DNA of 64,000 nt from Sphingomonas ginsenosidimutans (GCF_002374835.1 NZ_NWVD01000002.1:186001-250000), one strand, 5' to 3'. Counted from the stretch's first letter, positions 19,934 through 28,856 are shown. Numbers and translations: made by a program. Notes: a model not told the origin generated them from the letters alone.

Positions 19934-19973
19934 CCAATCGGCATTATCAACCCATTCATCGCCGCTGCCGATC
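19934..19973 (+). promoter_or_regulatory. Conserved 40-bp site, copy C (putative operator)
   Basis: CCAATCGG-N14-TCATC-N6-GCCGATC on the plus strand, identical in all fixed bases and spacing to copy D at 13591-13630. It is placed just upstream of the P450 gene and downstream of the aldehyde dehydrogenase stop (175-base gap). Confidence 0.6.
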
Positions 19974-20059
19974 GCTCGCATCCTGCTGCACGCACGCGCG
20001 GACGGGCGCGCCGACACGCGCGCGCCGGTCCATCCGGTTGCTTGTGAGTGCCGGTGCGC

Positions 20060-21478
20060 CTAGGCGGCGTGTGCGGTGTGGATCGTTTGCGGCGTGGTGA
20101 ATTCCAGCAGCCCCTCCAGCCCGTTCTCCACGCCGAAGCCTGACTGCTTGGCACCGGCGAAGGCGGCATAGGGCGTCAGGTTCTGCGTCGAATTGACCCA
20201 CACCGTGCCCGTTTCCAGCCGCGCGGCGACGTCGGCGGCGCGTGCCGGGTCCGACGACCACACCGATCCCGCCAAGCCATATTCGGACGCATTGGCGCGC
20301 GCGATCGCATCCTCCAGATCGTCGAACCGCAATAACGGCACGATCGGGCCGAATGCCTCCTCCTGCACCACGCGCGACTGTTCGGGCGGATTGTCGACGA
20401 TTGTGGCGGGTACGAAGTAACCCGCGCCGTCCCATTCGCCGCCGCCGGTCAGGAACCGGTGCCCGGCATCGCGCGAATCGGCGACCAGCGCCTTGACCCG
20501 TTCGAACTGCTGGCGGTTCTGCACCGGTCCCAGCGTCACGCCCTGCGCGGTGCCGTCGCCCATCGCCACGTCGCGCGCGACGCGCACCAGCGCGGCGGCC
20601 AGCGCGTCATAGACCCTGGCGTCGACATAGATGCGCTTGGCCGCGACGCACACCTGCCCGCTGTTCTTGAACGCCGCCCAGAACAGCGGCTCCGCGATCG
20701 CATCGACATCCACGTCGTCCAGCACGATCGCGGCATCGTTGCCGCCCAACTCCAGCGTCAGCCGCTTCAGATTCGCCGCCGCGCTCGCCATCACGCGTCG
20801 CCCGGTCGCGGTCGATCCGGTGAAGCTGATCTTGTCGATCCCCGGATGCTCGGTCAGCCACGGCCCGAGCTGGTCGCCGCCGGTGACGATGTTGAGCACG
20901 CCCGCGGGCAGCTGGTCGCGTAGCAGCTCGGCCAGCCGCAGCGTCGCCAGCGGGGTGAACGGCGACGGCTTGAGCACCATCGTATTGCCGGTCAGCAGCG
21001 CGGGCCCGATCTTCCACAGCGCCAGCAGCACCGGGAAATTCCACGGCACGATCGCGCCGACCACTCCTAGCGGGACGTGCCGCGTCGTGCTGCGCTGCCC
21101 TGGCATCGCGTCGGTCACGGTGACGGGCAGCTCGTTCTTCGCCACCTCGCCGATCCACCACGCGCCCGCCTGGATCTCGCCCAGCGCATCGGCCAGCGGC
21201 TTGCCCTGTTCGGCGGTCAGCAGGCGCTGCAGTTCCTCGGCATGGGTCATCAGCGTCGCAGCGATCCGCCCCAGCGCCGCCTGGCGATCGGCATAGGGCG
21301 TGTCGCGCCATGCCGGATAGGCGGCACGCGCCGCGGCGACCGCTTCGTCCAGCTGCGCGCGCGAACAATCGGGAACCTGACCGATCACCTCCTCGGTCGC
21401 CGGATTGACGACGTCGATCCAGCGGTCGGCAACGGCAGCCTTGCCGTCGATGGTCATGGCCGGATGATAGGGTTCCAT
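20060..21478 (-). CDS. NAD(P)-dependent aldehyde dehydrogenase
   Basis: A 472-residue class-I-type aldehyde dehydrogenase: cofactor motif FTGSTATGR, general-base Glu in LELGGND (about 243), nucleophile Cys277 in NSGQVC, and EEAFGPIVP near the C-terminus. It converts an aldehyde to the carboxylic acid, bridging the alcohol dehydrogenase (11.3 kb) and the acyl-CoA synthetase (21.8 kb). The start at 21478 has AGGAG upstream; an internal ATG at 21457 is possible. It is divergent from the acyl-CoA synthetase across a 365-base region carrying two motif copies. Confidence 0.93.
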   Translation of the reverse strand: MEPYHPAMTIDGKAAVADRWIDVVNPATEEVIGQVPDCSRAQLDEAVAAARAAYPAWRDTPYADRQAALGRIAATLMTHAEELQRLLTAEQGKPLADALGEIQAGAWWIGEVAKNELPVTVTDAMPGQRSTTRHVPLGVVGAIVPWNFPVLLALWKIGPALLTGNTMVLKPSPFTPLATLRLAELLRDQLPAGVLNIVTGGDQLGPWLTEHPGIDKISFTGSTATGRRVMASAAANLKRLTLELGGNDAAIVLDDVDVDAIAEPLFWAAFKNSGQVCVAAKRIYVDARVYDALAAALVRVARDVAMGDGTAQGVTLGPVQNRQQFERVKALVADSRDAGHRFLTGGGEWDGAGYFVPATIVDNPPEQSRVVQEEAFGPIVPLLRFDDLEDAIARANASEYGLAGSVWSSDPARAADVAARLETGTVWVNSTQNLTPYAAFAGAKQSGFGVENGLEGLLEFTTPQTIHTAHAA

Positions 21479-21655
21479 GTCGCGTCGCTCTCCTGCTCGG
21501 GCGGTCGGCATCGTCGCGCGCGGCGGCGGCCGGTTCGACGCTGCGCGTGCGCGTCGCATGGCTGCATCCGATCCTCTCGACCTGGCCGTCCCCGCCGGTT
21601 CGATCGCAGACTGAGACGCGGTCCCGCCGTCGTCAAATCAATCCTGCTTCGCCAA

Positions 21656-21684
21656 TCATCGCGGTTGCCGATCAATGGATCGGC
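21656..21684 (+). promoter_or_regulatory. Conserved site copy A with perfect palindrome
   Basis: TCATC-N6-GCCGATC at 21656-21673, whose right half extends into a perfect 7-bp palindrome (GCCGATC-AATG-GATCGGC, 21667-21684). Twenty-two bases upstream is CAAATCAA, a 5/8 match to the left half CCAATCGG at the same spacing. Confidence 0.5.
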
Positions 21685-21691
21685 GGGCCAT

Positions 21692-21709
21692 TCATCGCGC
21701 GCGCCGATC
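21692..21709 (+). promoter_or_regulatory. Conserved site copy B
   Basis: TCATC-N6-GCCGATC, 36 bases downstream of copy A and in the same orientation. It is preceded by CCAT, as in copy C. It has no left half-site on the same strand, but CCGATTGG follows at 21725. Confidence 0.45.
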
Positions 21710-21805
21710 GATCGCGGCGCAACGCCGATTGGACCGGCGCGTCTCCCCGCATCTACCCCATCGGTCGCCGACACGACGAGAGATCGGCTGGGGAGAAGGA
21801 CGACC

Positions 21806-21844
21806 ATGGACTTGCGGCATGTCACCGGCAGGCGGGCGCGCTGA
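21806..21844 (+). CDS. Possible 12-codon leader frame coupled to acyl-CoA synthetase
   Basis: The frame MDLRHVTGRRAR has the only good ribosome-binding site in the area (GGGGAGAAGGA, 5 bases before its ATG). Its TGA overlaps the start of the acyl-CoA synthetase as TGATG (21842-21846). The synthetase start itself has no separate ribosome-binding site, so the leader may deliver ribosomes by termination-reinitiation. Confidence 0.4.
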   Translation: MDLRHVTGRRAR

Positions 21845-23349
21845 TGCATCCGTCGATCCATGCGCAGACCGTGCCCGATCGCCCCGCCTATATCATGGCG
21901 CCCTCGGGTGAGACCGTCACCTATCGCCAACTGGACGAACGCTCCTCGCAGGGCGCGCACCTGTTGCGCGCGCTGGGGCTGCGGCGCGGCGACGGCATCG
22001 CGCTGATGCTGGAGAACGACGCCCGCTTCTTCGAGATCGTGTGGGCGGCGCAGCGCGCCGGGCTTTACTACACCTGCATCTCGACCCGGCTCGCCCCGCC
22101 GGAGATCGCCTTCATAGTCCGCGATTCGGGGTCGCGCGTGCTGGTGTCGACCGCCGCCGTCGCGCCCGAAATGAGCGATGCGGTGGAGATCGTCTTCGCC
22201 CCCGGCGCGCGCGATTTCGTGGGCGAGCGCGCGGCCTTCCCGACGCACCCGATCGCCGACGAGGCGCCGGGCATGGACATGCTCTATTCGTCCGGTACCA
22301 CCGGCCAACCCAAGGGCATCCGCCCGCCGCTGCCCGAAGGGTCGCTGGACCAGTCCAATGCGCTGACCGAATTCGGGCGCACCACCTTCGGCATGGGGCC
22401 GGACATGACGTTCCTGTCGCCCGCGCCGCTCTATCATTCGGCGCCGCTGCGCTGGTGCATGGCGGTGCACAAGCTGGGCGGCACCGCCATCGTCATGGAG
22501 AAGTTCGACGCCGCCGCCGCGCTCGCGCTGATCGAGCGATATCGCGTCACCCATGCGCAGTTCGTGCCGACGCATTTCATTCGCATGCTCAAACTGCCCG
22601 AGGACGTGCGGAAGCGTTACGACCTGTCGTCGCTGCGCGTCGCCTATCATGCCGCCGCACCCTGCCCGGTCGACGTCAAGCAGGCGATGATCGCGTGGCT
22701 CGGCCCGATCGTCCATGAATTCTATGCCGGCACGGAGGCGAACGGCCTGACCACGATCGGGCCGCAGGAATGGCTGGAGCGTCCCGGCTCGGTCGGCCGC
22801 GCGGTGTGGGGGACGATTCGCATCTGCGACGAGGATGGCGAGCCGTTGCCGCCGGGCGAGACGGGCGCGATATACTTCGCGGACGGCCCGGCGTTCGAAT
22901 ATCACAACGATCCCGCCAAGACCGCCGCCAGTCGCAACCACCACGGCTGGACGACACTGGGCGATGTCGGCCATGTCGATGCCGACGGCTATCTCTACCT
23001 CACCGACCGACAAAGTTTCATGATCATCTCCGGCGGGGTGAACATCTACCCGCAGGAGATCGAGGATGCGATCGTGGCGCATCCCAAGGTGATGGACGTC
23101 GCGGTCATTGGCGCACCCGATGAGGAAATGGGCGAGCGGGTCGTCGCGGTGGTGCAGCCCGGCGACTGGGCGGATGCCGGGCCGGCGCTGGCCGCGGAGC
23201 TGACCGAGTGGCTGCAAGGGCGGATCGGCCGGATCAAGCAACCACGGCAGATCGACTTCGTACCGGAGCTGCCGCGCCATCCGACGGGCAAGCTGCTGAA
23301 ACGGCTGGTCCGCGAACGCTACTGGCCCGCGCCTGCGGTCCGCGCCTAA
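21844..23349 (+). CDS. AMP-binding acyl-CoA synthetase / ligase
   Basis: A 501-residue adenylate-forming enzyme that activates a carboxylic acid with ATP and CoA. The P-loop YSSGTTGQPKG is at residues 148-158, with YAGTEANG in the middle, the hinge region YLTDRQSFMIISGGVNIYPQEIE, and the C-terminal catalytic lysine in PTGKLLKR. The start MHPSIHAQTVPDRPA is typical for this group. It would close the alcohol-aldehyde-acid-acyl-CoA series of the cluster. Translation appears coupled to a leader frame. Substrate not readable. Confidence 0.93.
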   Translation: MHPSIHAQTVPDRPAYIMAPSGETVTYRQLDERSSQGAHLLRALGLRRGDGIALMLENDARFFEIVWAAQRAGLYYTCISTRLAPPEIAFIVRDSGSRVLVSTAAVAPEMSDAVEIVFAPGARDFVGERAAFPTHPIADEAPGMDMLYSSGTTGQPKGIRPPLPEGSLDQSNALTEFGRTTFGMGPDMTFLSPAPLYHSAPLRWCMAVHKLGGTAIVMEKFDAAAALALIERYRVTHAQFVPTHFIRMLKLPEDVRKRYDLSSLRVAYHAAAPCPVDVKQAMIAWLGPIVHEFYAGTEANGLTTIGPQEWLERPGSVGRAVWGTIRICDEDGEPLPPGETGAIYFADGPAFEYHNDPAKTAASRNHHGWTTLGDVGHVDADGYLYLTDRQSFMIISGGVNIYPQEIEDAIVAHPKVMDVAVIGAPDEEMGERVVAVVQPGDWADAGPALAAELTEWLQGRIGRIKQPRQIDFVPELPRHPTGKLLKRLVRERYWPAPAVRA

Positions 23350-23351
23350 CG

Positions 23352-24206
23352 TCACATCTCCGTGCGGACGCGCCACAATTCCGGGAACAGCACCACGTCG
23401 AGCATCCGCCGCAGATAGGCGACGCCGGATGTGCCCCCGGTGCCGCGCTTCGATCCGATGATCCGTTCCACCGTGGTGACGTGGTTGAACCGCCAGCGCC
23501 GGAAGTAATCCTCGAAATCGACCAGCTTCTCGGCCAGCTGATACAGGTCCCACTGCCCCGCGGGATCGGCATAGACGCGCGCCCAGGCCGCGACCAGCGC
23601 ATCGCTGTCGGCGCGCGGCTGCGACAGGTCGGCGCGCTCCGCCTCCACCGCAAAGCCGCGCCGCGCCAGCAGCCGGATCGCTTCGTCATACAGGCTGGGA
23701 CGCACCAGGATCGCCCGCAGCCGCGCCTCCAGGTCGGGGCGATGCGCGTGCGGTTTCAACATCGCGGCGTTGCGATTGCCCGCGACGAATTCGACCGCGC
23801 GATACTGATACGACTGAAATCCCGACGACTGGCCGAGCGCGTCGCGGAACTCCGAATATTCCGACGGCGTCATCGTGCGCAGCACGTCCCACGCGCCGTT
23901 CAGCTGTTCGAAGATGCGCGCCACCCGCGTCAGCATTTTGAACGCCACGTCCAGCCGGTCGGTCGCGATCGCGGTGCAGGCCGCCTCCATCTCGTGCAGC
24001 GCCAGCTTGAGCCACAATTCGCTGGTCTGGTGCTGGACGATGAACAGCAGTTCGTCATGCGCCCGCGACAAGGGGCGCTGCGCGTCGAGGATCGTGTCGA
24101 GCGACAGATAGTCGCCATAGGACATGCGGCCGCGGAACGACATCTGCGCACCGTCGGCGGCCGGATCGGCCGGGGCGGGATCAGGCGGGGCGCCCTCGTC
24201 GCTCAC
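23352..24206 (-). CDS. kynA: Tryptophan 2,3-dioxygenase
   Basis: A 284-residue heme dioxygenase that opens L-tryptophan to N-formylkynurenine. It shows the family core [38 protein letters not shown], the heme ligand His242 in [14 protein letters not shown], and the [12 protein letters not shown] loop. The N-terminal 20 residues are a disordered Pro/Ala/Asp tail. The GTG start at 24206 overlaps the kynureninase stop as GTGA, so the two are coupled. Convergent with the acyl-CoA synthetase, with only 2 bases between stops. Formamidase (kynB) is not seen nearby. Confidence 0.95.
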   Translation of the reverse strand: MSDEGAPPDPAPADPAADGAQMSFRGRMSYGDYLSLDTILDAQRPLSRAHDELLFIVQHQTSELWLKLALHEMEAACTAIATDRLDVAFKMLTRVARIFEQLNGAWDVLRTMTPSEYSEFRDALGQSSGFQSYQYRAVEFVAGNRNAAMLKPHAHRPDLEARLRAILVRPSLYDEAIRLLARRGFAVEAERADLSQPRADSDALVAAWARVYADPAGQWDLYQLAEKLVDFEDYFRRWRFNHVTTVERIIGSKRGTGGTSGVAYLRRMLDVVLFPELWRVRTEM

Positions 24207-25396
24207 GTCACCGCCTGCCGCTGCTGGAAGCGCGCCTGGCGCCACGTCCCCTCGCGCATGATCTGCGCCAGCACCCCCGCGGCGCGCACCACTTCATCCT
24301 CGCTCAGGTACAGCGGGGTGAAGCCGAAGCGCAGGATATCGGGCGCGCGCACGTCGCCGATCACGCCGCGGTCGATCAGCGCCGCCATCACCGGATAGGC
24401 GTGCGGGTGGCGGAACGACACCTGGCTGCCGCGCCGCGTGGCCTCGCGCGGGCTGGCCAGTTCCAGTGAGGGGCACTGCGCCTCCACCTCGGCGATGAAG
24501 CGTTCCGACAGCCGCAGCGATGCGGCGCGGACGTCGCGCATGTCGACCATGTCCCATACGTCGAGCGCCGCCTCCAGCGCGGCGAGCGCGATCACCGGCG
24601 GGGTGCCGACGCGCATCCGCTCGATCCCCGCGCCGGGGCGATAGGCCGCATCGAACGCGAACGGCGCCTCATGCCCCATCCATCCCGCCAGCGCCGGGCG
24701 CGCCACGCCGGCATGGCGCGGCGCGACATGGATGAACGCCGGCGCGCCCGGCCCGCCGTTGAGATATTTGTATGTGCACCCGACGGCGAAATCGGCGTCG
24801 GCACGCGTCACGTCGACCGGCATCGCGCCCGCCGAATGCGCCAGGTCCCAGATCGCCAGCGCGCCCGCATCATGCGCCGCGCGGGTCAGCGCGGCCATGT
24901 CGTGCAGGCGGCCGGTGCGGTAATCCACCTCGGTCAGCAGCATCGCCGCGACCTCCTCGGTGATCGCGCCCGCGACCTCCTCCGGGGCGACGACGCGCAG
25001 TTCGTGCCCCTGCCCCAGCGTGTCGAGCAGCCCCTGCGCGATATACAGGTCGGTGGGAAAATTACCGCTGTCGGACAGGACGATGCGCCGTCCGGGACGC
25101 AGCGCCAGCGCCGCGGCCAGCGCCTGATAGACCTTGATCGACAGCGTGTCGCCGACGACGACGCTGCCGCCCGGCGCACCGATCAGCCGCGCGATCCGGT
25201 CACCAACGCGCGCGGGCTGGGTCATCCAACCGGCATCGTTCCACGCGCGGATCAGCCGTTCGCCCCATTCGCCGCGGATCGTCCGTTCCACGCGCGCCGC
25301 CGCACCGCGCGGCAACACGCCCAGCGAATTGCCGTCGAGGTAGATCACCCCCTCCGGCAGGTCGAACGCCGCACGGGTCGCCGCGAAATCGGTCAC
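24203..25396 (-). CDS. kynU: Kynureninase
   Basis: A 397-residue PLP enzyme that cleaves kynurenine to anthranilate and alanine. Features: [11 protein letters not shown] at the start, the PLP lysine Lys210 in the CTYKYLNGG motif, [11 protein letters not shown] as the cofactor-binding Asp/His region, and [14 protein letters not shown] near the end. The GTG start at 25396 overlaps the upstream transporter stop as GTGA, and its own stop overlaps kynA, giving a fully coupled three-gene string. Pathway: tryptophan degradation to anthranilate. Confidence 0.95.
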   Translation of the reverse strand: MTDFAATRAAFDLPEGVIYLDGNSLGVLPRGAAARVERTIRGEWGERLIRAWNDAGWMTQPARVGDRIARLIGAPGGSVVVGDTLSIKVYQALAAALALRPGRRIVLSDSGNFPTDLYIAQGLLDTLGQGHELRVVAPEEVAGAITEEVAAMLLTEVDYRTGRLHDMAALTRAAHDAGALAIWDLAHSAGAMPVDVTRADADFAVGCTYKYLNGGPGAPAFIHVAPRHAGVARPALAGWMGHEAPFAFDAAYRPGAGIERMRVGTPPVIALAALEAALDVWDMVDMRDVRAASLRLSERFIAEVEAQCPSLELASPREATRRGSQVSFRHPHAYPVMAALIDRGVIGDVRAPDILRFGFTPLYLSEDEVVRAAGVLAQIMREGTWRQARFQQRQAVT

Positions 25397-26466
25397 GCCC
25401 CGGGCTCCGTCGCGATGCCGCGCCGCTCCTCGGTCAGGATCTGCCATCCGGTGATGAACAGCGCGGCGACCAGCGGGCCGACCACGATGCCGCTGAGTCC
25501 GAACATCTCGATCCCGCCCAGCGTCGTCACCAGCACCACCCAGTCGGGGATGCCGGTGTCACGGCCGACCAGGATTGGGCGCAGGATATTGTCGGCAAGC
25601 CCGATCACCAGCACGCCCGACACGATCACCACCACGCCCTGCCACACCCCGCCCGTCGCCAGCAGGTATACCGCCACCGGCACCCAGACGAGGCCCGGGC
25701 CGATCGCCGGCAGCAACGCCGCAACCGCCATCAGCAACCCCCACAGCAGCGCCGCCGGCACGCCCACGATCCAGAAGGTGATCGCCCCCAGCGCGCCCTG
25801 CACCAGCGCGACGATCACCGACCCCTTGATGGTCGCGCGCACCACCGCCACGAACTTGTCGACCAGCCGCACCGCGACGCCGCGCTCGACCGGCAGCGCG
25901 TCGCGTACCTGCGGCCCCAGCCGCTCGCCGTCACGCAGCAGGAAGAAGGTCGCATACAGTCCGACGCCCAGCGCCAGCAGGAACGACAGGGTGTTGCGCC
26001 CGATCGACAGTGCCTGGTTGGCGAGCGTCTGCACGCTGTTGCTTGCCAGTTCCGACACCTGCGCCTGCGCGCGTTCGAACGTGCCGAACCCTGCATTGTC
26101 CAATGCGGTGCGCAGCCGCACCGGCAACGCATCGCGGATCTGGCGGAAATACTCGCCGAAGTCGATCTGCCCCGAACGCACCTTGGCATAAACGCCGATC
26201 GCCTGGTCGAGGATAAGGCTTCCGAGCAGGAACGCGGGCACCACCACCGCGACGGTGATGATCAGCAGCGTCAGCGCCGCCGCCGCGTTGCGCCGCCCGC
26301 CGATGCGCGGCAGCAGCCAGCGGAACAGCGACTGGAACAGGATCGCCGCCAGCGTCGCCCACAACAATGCGCCGGCAAAACCCGACACGATCGTCGCCAG
26401 CCCGATCGTGATCAGCGCCAGGAACAGCAGGAATCCGCCCGTCTCCAGGCGACGTGGATCGATCAT
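25393..26466 (-). CDS. AI-2E family transporter (PerM-like)
   Basis: A 357-residue inner-membrane protein with about 7-8 helices and the large amphipathic insert between helices 3 and 4 typical of this family. Signature segments include the LLALGVGLYATFFLLRDGE helix, the GSVIVALVQGALGAI stretch and the LPAIGPGLVWVP motif. Despite the name, members export or import varied small solutes, and quorum sensing should not be assumed. It leads the kynU-kynA string with a 4-base overlap; transport of tryptophan or kynurenine intermediates is conceivable but unproven. Confidence 0.88.
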   Translation of the reverse strand: MIDPRRLETGGFLLFLALITIGLATIVSGFAGALLWATLAAILFQSLFRWLLPRIGGRRNAAAALTLLIITVAVVVPAFLLGSLILDQAIGVYAKVRSGQIDFGEYFRQIRDALPVRLRTALDNAGFGTFERAQAQVSELASNSVQTLANQALSIGRNTLSFLLALGVGLYATFFLLRDGERLGPQVRDALPVERGVAVRLVDKFVAVVRATIKGSVIVALVQGALGAITFWIVGVPAALLWGLLMAVAALLPAIGPGLVWVPVAVYLLATGGVWQGVVVIVSGVLVIGLADNILRPILVGRDTGIPDWVVLVTTLGGIEMFGLSGIVVGPLVAALFITGWQILTEERRGIATEPGA

Positions 26467-26535
26467 CGTGTTCGCTTACCCCCAAACAATCGCGCGATGA
26501 ACCCGCGTCGCGCCGCGGCGGTTCCGGGCGCCTTC

Positions 26536-26554
26536 CTAACGCCGCGTTAACCAT
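26536..26554 (+). promoter_or_regulatory. CtrA-type box upstream of the OGT-like gene
   Basis: CTAACGCCGCGTTAACCAT: one mismatch from the CtrA consensus TTAA-N7-TTAA, and it contains the half-site TTAACCAT (26547-26554). It ends 42 bases before the ATG of the TPR glycosyltransferase and faces it. Confidence 0.5.
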
Positions 26555-26596
26555 GCCACCCTACACCCCGGCGACGATCATCGGTAAAGGTCCATC

Positions 26597-28846
26597 ATGG
26601 CGGGCAGCCTCGACAGCGCATTGCACAAGGCGGCCCTCGCCGAAAAGCGCGGCGACATGGCCGAGGCCCGGCGCGTGCTGGACGCGGTGCTGGCGCGCTT
26701 CCCCGCCAACCGGCGCGCGCGCGTCGCCGCCGACCGGCTGGCACAGCGCGCGGCCGAGGCGGATGCCGCCCCGATCGCGGAGCTGTCGCGGCTCCACGCA
26801 TTCTATGCCGCGGGCGATCATGCCGGCGCGGCGGCGGGCGCTCGCACGCTTGCGGCCGCCTTCCCGCGCGACGCGCGCGTCCATGCGCTGCTGGGCGGCG
26901 CGCTGCTGGCGGGGGACGATGCGCTGGCGGCGATCGCGGCGTTGCGTGCCGCGATCGCGCTCGCCCCGGCGGAGGGCGCCTATCACAGCAACCTGGGCGT
27001 CGCGCTGCGCCGTACCGGCCGCGCGGCGGAAGCGGAGGCGGCCTATCGCGCCGCGATCGCCGCCGCGCCCGATCATGCCGATGCGCATTTCAACCTCGCC
27101 AACCTGCTGGGCGCGGAGCGGCGGTTCGACGATGCCTTCGCCGCCTATGACCGCGCGCTGGCGCTGGCGCCGCGGCACGTCACCGCCTGGTACAATCGCG
27201 CCAACCTGCACCGCGCCGCGCGCGATGCGCCTGCGGCGCTGCGCTGCTATCTCGCGCTGCTCGACCTCGCGCCCGATCATGCCGACGGCCTCAACAACAT
27301 GGGGTCGCTGTTGATCGAGCTGGATCGCCCGGCGGAGGCCCTCGCCGCCTGCCGCCGCGCGACGCAGGCCGCGCCCGGCAACCTCAAGGCGTGGCTCAAC
27401 CTGGGGCAGGCCGCCGAAATGGCCGGCGCGCTGGACGAGGCGCAGGCCGCGCTGGCGCGCGCCACCGCGCTCGATCCCGACGATGCACACGCACGCGCGC
27501 ACCTGCTGTTCCTGGAAGCCTATATGGCCGACTGGCGCGGGCGCGACACGTTCGCCGCGCTGCCGATCGCGATGGCCGCGGCGGACCGGGTGATCGAACC
27601 GTTCGTGGCGCTGCCGTTCGAGGACGATCCGGCGCGCCAGCCCGCCCGCGCGCGCGTCTATGCGCAGTCCAGCTTCGCGCGCACCGCACCGCCGCTGGTC
27701 CCCGCCGCACCGCGCGCCGATGCCCGGATCCGCATCGGCTATGTCTCCGCCGATTTCTACGACCATGCCACGCTCTACCTGATGGCCGGGCTGCTGCGCG
27801 AACACGACCGTTCGCGGTTCGAGGTTCGCGCCTACAACTACGGCCCCGGGGAGGGCAGCGCGGCGCGCGCGGCGATCCTCCCGCACCTCGACGCCTTCGT
27901 CGACGTGCGGGCTCTGGACGATGCCGCCGCGGTCGCGCGCATCCGCGACGATGCACTCGACATCGCGATCGACCTCAAGGGCTATACGAAGGGCGCACGC
28001 GCGCCGCTGTTCGTCGATCGCATCGCGCCGGTGCAGATCGGCTGGCTGGGCTATCCCGGATCGCTGGGCAGCGACGCGCTCGACTATATCATCGGCGACG
28101 CGGTGGTGATCCCGCCGGGCGCGGAGCGTGATTACAGCGAACAGGTGATCCGCCTGCCCGGCAGCTATCAGGCCAACGACGATCGCCGCGCGATCGCCGA
28201 TGCCGCGCACACCAGCCGCGCCACGTTCGGGCTGCCGGACGAGGCGCTGGTGCTATGCTGCTTCAACCATCCGTACAAGATCGGCCCGCGCGAGTTCGAC
28301 CTGTGGACGCGACTGCTCCATGCCGTCCCCGATGCGGTGCTGTGGCTGCTGCGCCCCAATCGCTGGGCGGAGGCGAACCTGCGGCGCGAGGCGGCGGCGC
28401 GCCGCGTCGACCCGGCCCGGCTGGTCTTCGCCGACATGGTGCCGCATGCCGAGCATCTGGCGCGCCACGTCCACGCCGACCTGTTCCTCGATACCTTCGC
28501 GGTCAATGCGCACACCACCGCCAGCGACGCCTTGTGGGGCGGCGTGCCGGTGCTGACGCTGGCCGGGCGGCAATTCGCCGCGCGCGTCGGTGCCAGCCTG
28601 GTGACCGCGATCGGCCTGCCCGAACTGGTCGCGCAGAGCGAGGCGGAATATGAGGCGATCGCGCTGGCGCTGGCCAACGACCGTGCGGCGCTGGCGGCGC
28701 TGCGCGCGCGGCTGGCGGCGAACCGGCTGGTAATGCCGCTGTTCGATACCGCGCGCCATGCCCGCGCGATCGAGGCCGCCTATGCCACCGCGCACCGCCG
28801 GCGGCTGGACGGGTCGCCGCCCGCCGCGTTCGACGTCGCGGGCTGA
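26597..28846 (+). CDS. TPR protein with OGT/SPINDLY-type (GT41) glycosyltransferase domain
   Basis: A 749-residue protein. Roughly residues 1-310 are tetratricopeptide repeats (for example AYHSNLGVALRRTGRAAEAE and HFNLANLLGAERRFDDAFAA). The C-terminal half is a GT41 catalytic region: RIGYVSADFYDHA, DLKGYTKGARAP followed by PVQIGWLGYPGSLGSDALDY, CFNHPYKI, and HADLFLDTFAVNAHTTASDALW with a GGVPVLTL nucleotide-sugar loop. It would transfer a sugar from UDP to Ser/Thr of a target protein; bacterial relatives glycosylate flagellin or surface proteins. It is next to another glycosyltransferase and has a CtrA-like box, which favours a cell-surface or cell-cycle target (inference). Confidence 0.92.
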   Translation: MAGSLDSALHKAALAEKRGDMAEARRVLDAVLARFPANRRARVAADRLAQRAAEADAAPIAELSRLHAFYAAGDHAGAAAGARTLAAAFPRDARVHALLGGALLAGDDALAAIAALRAAIALAPAEGAYHSNLGVALRRTGRAAEAEAAYRAAIAAAPDHADAHFNLANLLGAERRFDDAFAAYDRALALAPRHVTAWYNRANLHRAARDAPAALRCYLALLDLAPDHADGLNNMGSLLIELDRPAEALAACRRATQAAPGNLKAWLNLGQAAEMAGALDEAQAALARATALDPDDAHARAHLLFLEAYMADWRGRDTFAALPIAMAAADRVIEPFVALPFEDDPARQPARARVYAQSSFARTAPPLVPAAPRADARIRIGYVSADFYDHATLYLMAGLLREHDRSRFEVRAYNYGPGEGSAARAAILPHLDAFVDVRALDDAAAVARIRDDALDIAIDLKGYTKGARAPLFVDRIAPVQIGWLGYPGSLGSDALDYIIGDAVVIPPGAERDYSEQVIRLPGSYQANDDRRAIADAAHTSRATFGLPDEALVLCCFNHPYKIGPREFDLWTRLLHAVPDAVLWLLRPNRWAEANLRREAAARRVDPARLVFADMVPHAEHLARHVHADLFLDTFAVNAHTTASDALWGGVPVLTLAGRQFAARVGASLVTAIGLPELVAQSEAEYEAIALALANDRAALAALRARLAANRLVMPLFDTARHARAIEAAYATAHRRRLDGSPPAAFDVAG

Positions 28847-28856
28847 TGCCGGCGGC

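Larger units (their letters stand above)
21479..21843. promoter_or_regulatory. Divergent control region, aldehyde dehydrogenase / acyl-CoA synthetase
   Basis: This region has 365 bases without a main gene. It holds two copies of TCATC-N6-GCCGATC (21656-21673 and 21692-21709, 36 bases apart), a perfect inverted repeat GCCGATC-AATG-GATCGGC (21667-21684), one CCGATTGG (21725-21732, the inverse of the left half-site), and a 12-codon leader frame at its right end. It looks like a regulator-binding region serving both genes. Confidence 0.5.

Noticed and set aside
25393-26466. Quorum-sensing autoinducer exporter
   Set aside because: The AI-2E family name is not evidence for AI-2 transport; the gene belongs to a tryptophan-degradation string and no luxS-type gene is visible.
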